Shown here piece after piece: positions 61,790 to 64,000 of a stretch of 64,000 bases of DNA. The number at the start of each line of letters is the position of its first letter. Within the stretch, counting starts at the first letter, position 1. The DNA is from Herbaspirillum sp. WKF16 (GTDB lineage Bacteria; Pseudomonadota; Gammaproteobacteria; Burkholderiales; Burkholderiaceae_D): the NCBI RefSeq assembly GCF_028993615.1, contig NZ_CP118632.1, positions 4,836,001 to 4,900,000 of the forward strand, in the 5' to 3' direction. Position numbers and translations under genes: made by a program. The notes under the pieces were generated by a model. That model saw only the letters and a program-made list of their open reading frames with translations, made no database searches and was not told where the DNA came from.

Positions 61790-63322
61790 ATGAACAACGC
61801 CGCCCTGCTCCGCGCCAGCGGATTTTCCCCCGCCGAACTCGACGCCGACGGCGCCGATCTCTCCGTCCATTCGCCCTGCGACGGCGCGCTGCTGGCGCGC
61901 CTGCGCAGCCATGGCGCGGACGACGCGCAACGCGCCATCGAACGCGCCCACGCCGCCTTCCTGCGCTGGCGCGAGGTGCCCGCGCCGCTGCGCGGCGAGC
62001 TGGTGCGGCTGCTGGGCGAGGTGCTGCGCGAACGGCGCGAAGAGCTGGGCGCGCTGGTCACGCTGGAGGCCGGCAAGATCAAGGCCGAGGGTGTGGGCGA
62101 GGTGCAGGAGATGATCGACATCTGCGACTTCGCCGTCGGCCTCTCGCGGCAATTGCACGGCCTGACCATCGCCTCCGAGCGCGCCGGCCACCGCATGATG
62201 GAGACCTGGCATCCGCTGGGCGTGTGCGGCGTCATCACCGCCTTCAACTTCCCGGTCGCGGTATGGGCCTGGAACGCGGCGCTGGCGCTGGTGTGCGGCA
62301 ACAGCGTGATATGGAAGCCGTCGGAGAAGACGCCGTTGACCGCGCTGGCGGCGCAGCGCCTGTTCGAGGAAGCGGCGCGGCGCTTTTCCACCCGACATCC
62401 GCAACTGCTGCCCGACGATCTGAGCGCGGTGCTGGTCGGCGGCGGCGCCCTGGGCGAAGCGCTCGGCGCCTCGCCGAAGGTCGCGCTGGTGAGCGCCACC
62501 GGCAGCGTCGCCATGGGCCGCAAGGTGGCGCAGCAGGTGGCCGCCCGCCTGGGCCGCAGCCTGCTGGAACTGGGCGGCAACAATGCCATGATCGTGGCCC
62601 CCAGCGCCGACCTCGAACTGGCGCTGCGCGCCATCGTCTTCTCCGCCGTCGGCACCGCCGGCCAGCGCTGCACCACGCTGCGCCGGCTGTTCGTGCACCG
62701 GAGCATCGCCGCGCCGCTGCTGGCGCGGCTGGAAAGCGTCTATGCCGGCCTTGCCATCGGCGACCCGCGCGAAGAGGGCGTGCTGGTCGGCCCCCTGATC
62801 GACCGGCGCAGCCATGACGCCATGCAAGCCGCGCTGCGCGCGGCGCGGGAAGCCGGCGCCGTCGTCAGCGGCGGCCAGCGCGTGACGGTCGGCCATGGCG
62901 ACGCCGCGGCCGACAGCTGGTATGCCGCGCCGGCGCTTGTGCGCATGCCGGCGCAAACGGAGCTGATGCACGAAGAGACCTTCGCCCCCATCCTCTATGT
63001 GGTCGAGTACGACGACTTCGCCGACGCCATCGCCATGAACAACGCGGTGCCGCAGGGCTTGTCCTCGGCGCTGTTTTCCAACGACCTGCGCGAGGCCGAC
63101 CGTTTCATGTCCGCCGCCGGCAGCGACTGCGGCCTGGCCAACATCAACATCGGCACCAGCGGCGCCGAGATCGGCGGCGCCTTCGGCGGTGAAAAGGACA
63201 CCGGCGGCGGCCGCGAATCGGGCTCGGACGCCTGGAAGAACTACATGCGCCGCGCGACCAACACGATCAACTACAGCGGGACGCTGCCGCTGGCCCAGGG
63301 GGTGAGGTTCGATGTGGGATGA
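61790..63322 (+). CDS. 2-Aminoadipate 6-semialdehyde dehydrogenase (ALDH7/AmaB-like)
   Basis: 510 residues from ATG 61790 with GAAAGGA upstream. Aldehyde dehydrogenase with the oxyanion/cofactor segment GVCGVITAFNFPVAVWAWNAALAL, catalytic Glu in LLELGGNNAMIV and catalytic Cys in GTAGQRCTTLRRLFVH. The GQRCTTLRRL sequence and C-terminal GGAFGGEKDTGGGRESGSDAWKNYMRRATNTINYS are hallmarks of ALDH7/antiquitin. It oxidises aminoadipate semialdehyde (piperideine-6-carboxylate) to 2-aminoadipate, between the two neighbouring steps. Confidence 0.9.
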   Translation: MNNAALLRASGFSPAELDADGADLSVHSPCDGALLARLRSHGADDAQRAIERAHAAFLRWREVPAPLRGELVRLLGEVLRERREELGALVTLEAGKIKAEGVGEVQEMIDICDFAVGLSRQLHGLTIASERAGHRMMETWHPLGVCGVITAFNFPVAVWAWNAALALVCGNSVIWKPSEKTPLTALAAQRLFEEAARRFSTRHPQLLPDDLSAVLVGGGALGEALGASPKVALVSATGSVAMGRKVAQQVAARLGRSLLELGGNNAMIVAPSADLELALRAIVFSAVGTAGQRCTTLRRLFVHRSIAAPLLARLESVYAGLAIGDPREEGVLVGPLIDRRSHDAMQAALRAAREAGAVVSGGQRVTVGHGDAAADSWYAAPALVRMPAQTELMHEETFAPILYVVEYDDFADAIAMNNAVPQGLSSALFSNDLREADRFMSAAGSDCGLANINIGTSGAEIGGAFGGEKDTGGGRESGSDAWKNYMRRATNTINYSGTLPLAQGVRFDVG

Positions 63323-63445
63323 GCGGGCGGTTTCAGGACAGGCCCTTCGGCGGGCTCAGGACAAGCCCTTCGGGCGGATCAGGGCCGGCGTCGATACGCC
63401 GCTGCGCGGCTACTCGGCCCGAACGGCGTTGATTGACGTGCGACG

Positions 63446-63479
63446 AACGACGCTGGGTTCCTGCTTTCGCAGGAACGAC
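63446..63479 (-). repeat. 34-nt palindromic element, copy 8
   Basis: Minus strand: GTCGTTCCTGCGAAAG then CAGGAACCCAGCGTCGTT. Stem TTCCTGC / GCAGGAA. Left member of an inverted pair, 44 bp gap. Confidence 0.88.
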
Positions 63480-63523
63480 GAGGAGGGGCTTGAGTGCGAG
63501 GAGGTGTTGTCCGCCTCCTTCGT

Positions 63524-63557
63524 GTCGTCCCTGCGAAAGCAGGGACCCAGCGTCGTT
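63524..63557 (+). repeat. 34-nt palindromic element, copy 9
   Basis: Plus strand: GTCGTCCCTGCGAAAG then CAGGGACCCAGCGTCGTT. Stem TCCCTGC / GCAGGGA. Compared with copy 8 the outermost stem pair changes from T-A to C-G in both arms, a compensatory change that preserves the hairpin. Confidence 0.88.
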
Positions 63558-63803
63558 CAACGGCAATCGAGACGCCATAGACCTCGCCGGATCCCCGCAG
63601 GCGAACCGGGTCGCGCGGCCCGCCAACAAGGAATCCTTGCAACTTCCCCCGTCATTTTTACAGCCACCACTCCCGCGTAAATCCAGGTAAGACCCCACCA
63701 CCCGAAGGAACCCCACGCTTACGCTGTCATTCCTGCGCGCCGTTCCCGGCGGCAACGCCGCCGCGACGACCGCAGCTTCATGGGCAAAGCACGAGGGGGA
63801 CTC

Positions 63804-64000
63804 ATGCACCAGCAACACCATACCAGCCGCACCGCCCGCCGTATCCGCACCGGCAGCCTGCTCGCCGCCTGCCTGGGCGCAAGCGCGCTGGCCGGCTGCG
63901 CCAACTTCAGCGACGTGCGGTCCGAGGAACGCGACATGTTCATGGTCTCCGCCACCGGCGTGAGCTACACCATGTCGATCCCGGCCCTGACCGCCGCCGC
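63804..64000 (+). CDS. Lipoprotein, partial (3' end beyond window)
   Basis: 65 codons are visible from ATG 63804, with ACGAGGGGGA upstream. A histidine-containing basic N-terminus leads to a hydrophobic segment and lipobox SALAGC near residue 32, then NFSDVRSEERDMFMVSATGV. Probably a surface or periplasmic lipoprotein; the rest is outside the window, so no family is assigned. Confidence 0.7.
   Translation, partial: MHQQHHTSRTARRIRTGSLLAACLGASALAGCANFSDVRSEERDMFMVSATGVSYTMSIPALTAA

Larger units (their letters stand above)
63323..63803. other. Gene-free stretch with two repeat families
   Basis: 481 bp without a credible gene. It holds a tandem of CAGGACAGGCCCTTCGGCGG and CAGGACAAGCCCTTCGGGCGG-like units (63334-63380) and an inverted pair of the 34-nt element (63446-63557). 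Confidence 0.6.

Overview
The window is GC-rich, densely packed bacterial chromosome. Gene content and style suggest a betaproteobacterium of the Oxalobacteraceae, something like Herbaspirillum. Supporting signs are urtABCDE directly followed by ureDABCEFG, a 16S-tRNA-Ile-tRNA-Ala-23S-5S operon, many ABC importers with one-component regulators, and a beta-type rRNA leader. The genus is an inference; a 16S comparison would settle it.

Layout. 1-7.5 kb (minus): a FadR/FCD-type GntR regulator, a five-gene peptide-type ABC importer and an amidase cut by the window edge. 7.7-9 kb (minus): a Bcr/CflA-type efflux pump with a clean terminator. 9.3-12.4 kb (plus): a solute-binding lipoprotein translationally coupled to a membrane diguanylate cyclase. 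12.6-13.4 kb: a ferritin-like diiron protein. 13.7-25.4 kb (plus): a complete nitrogen-scavenging island of urea importer urtABCDE behind a good sigma-54 promoter, then ureDABCEFG and a HupE/UreJ protein. 25.4-30.5 kb (minus): phnD-phnC-phnE-phnE-glpD, diverging from a TctD/TctE-like two-component system at 30.8-32.9 kb. 33.0-34.2 kb: a J-domain protein. 34.4-40.2 kb (minus): one full rRNA operon with promoter, boxA sites and terminator. 40.4-44.3 kb (minus): a BON protein and a QseE/QseG/QseF-like kinase, lipoprotein and sigma-54 activator set. 44.6-49.1 kb: an M20 peptidase, a DHA2-type efflux pump and an HD-GYP protein. 49.2-52.6 kb: folE coupled to a BLUF photoreceptor, an orphan FlgH-like lipoprotein, another lipoprotein and a small exported protein.

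52.6-53.5 kb holds the most unusual structure: a 218-bp unit repeated three times, each carrying an inverted pair of 34-nt palindromic elements, next to a single-domain GIY-YIG nuclease gene. Three more copies of the element lie at 59.3 and 63.4-63.6 kb. This looks like a site-specific GIY-YIG nuclease with its dispersed target repeats.

53.5-63.3 kb looks like an amino-acid catabolic region: a DadA-like D-amino-acid dehydrogenase with an SDR protein lacking the catalytic tyrosine, a polar amino-acid ABC system with an Lrp regulator, and a lysine-degradation set of lysine 6-dehydrogenase/saccharopine-dehydrogenase-like protein, DUF1338/HglS-type 2-oxoadipate decarboxylase and aminoadipate-semialdehyde dehydrogenase. 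A partial lipoprotein gene ends the window.
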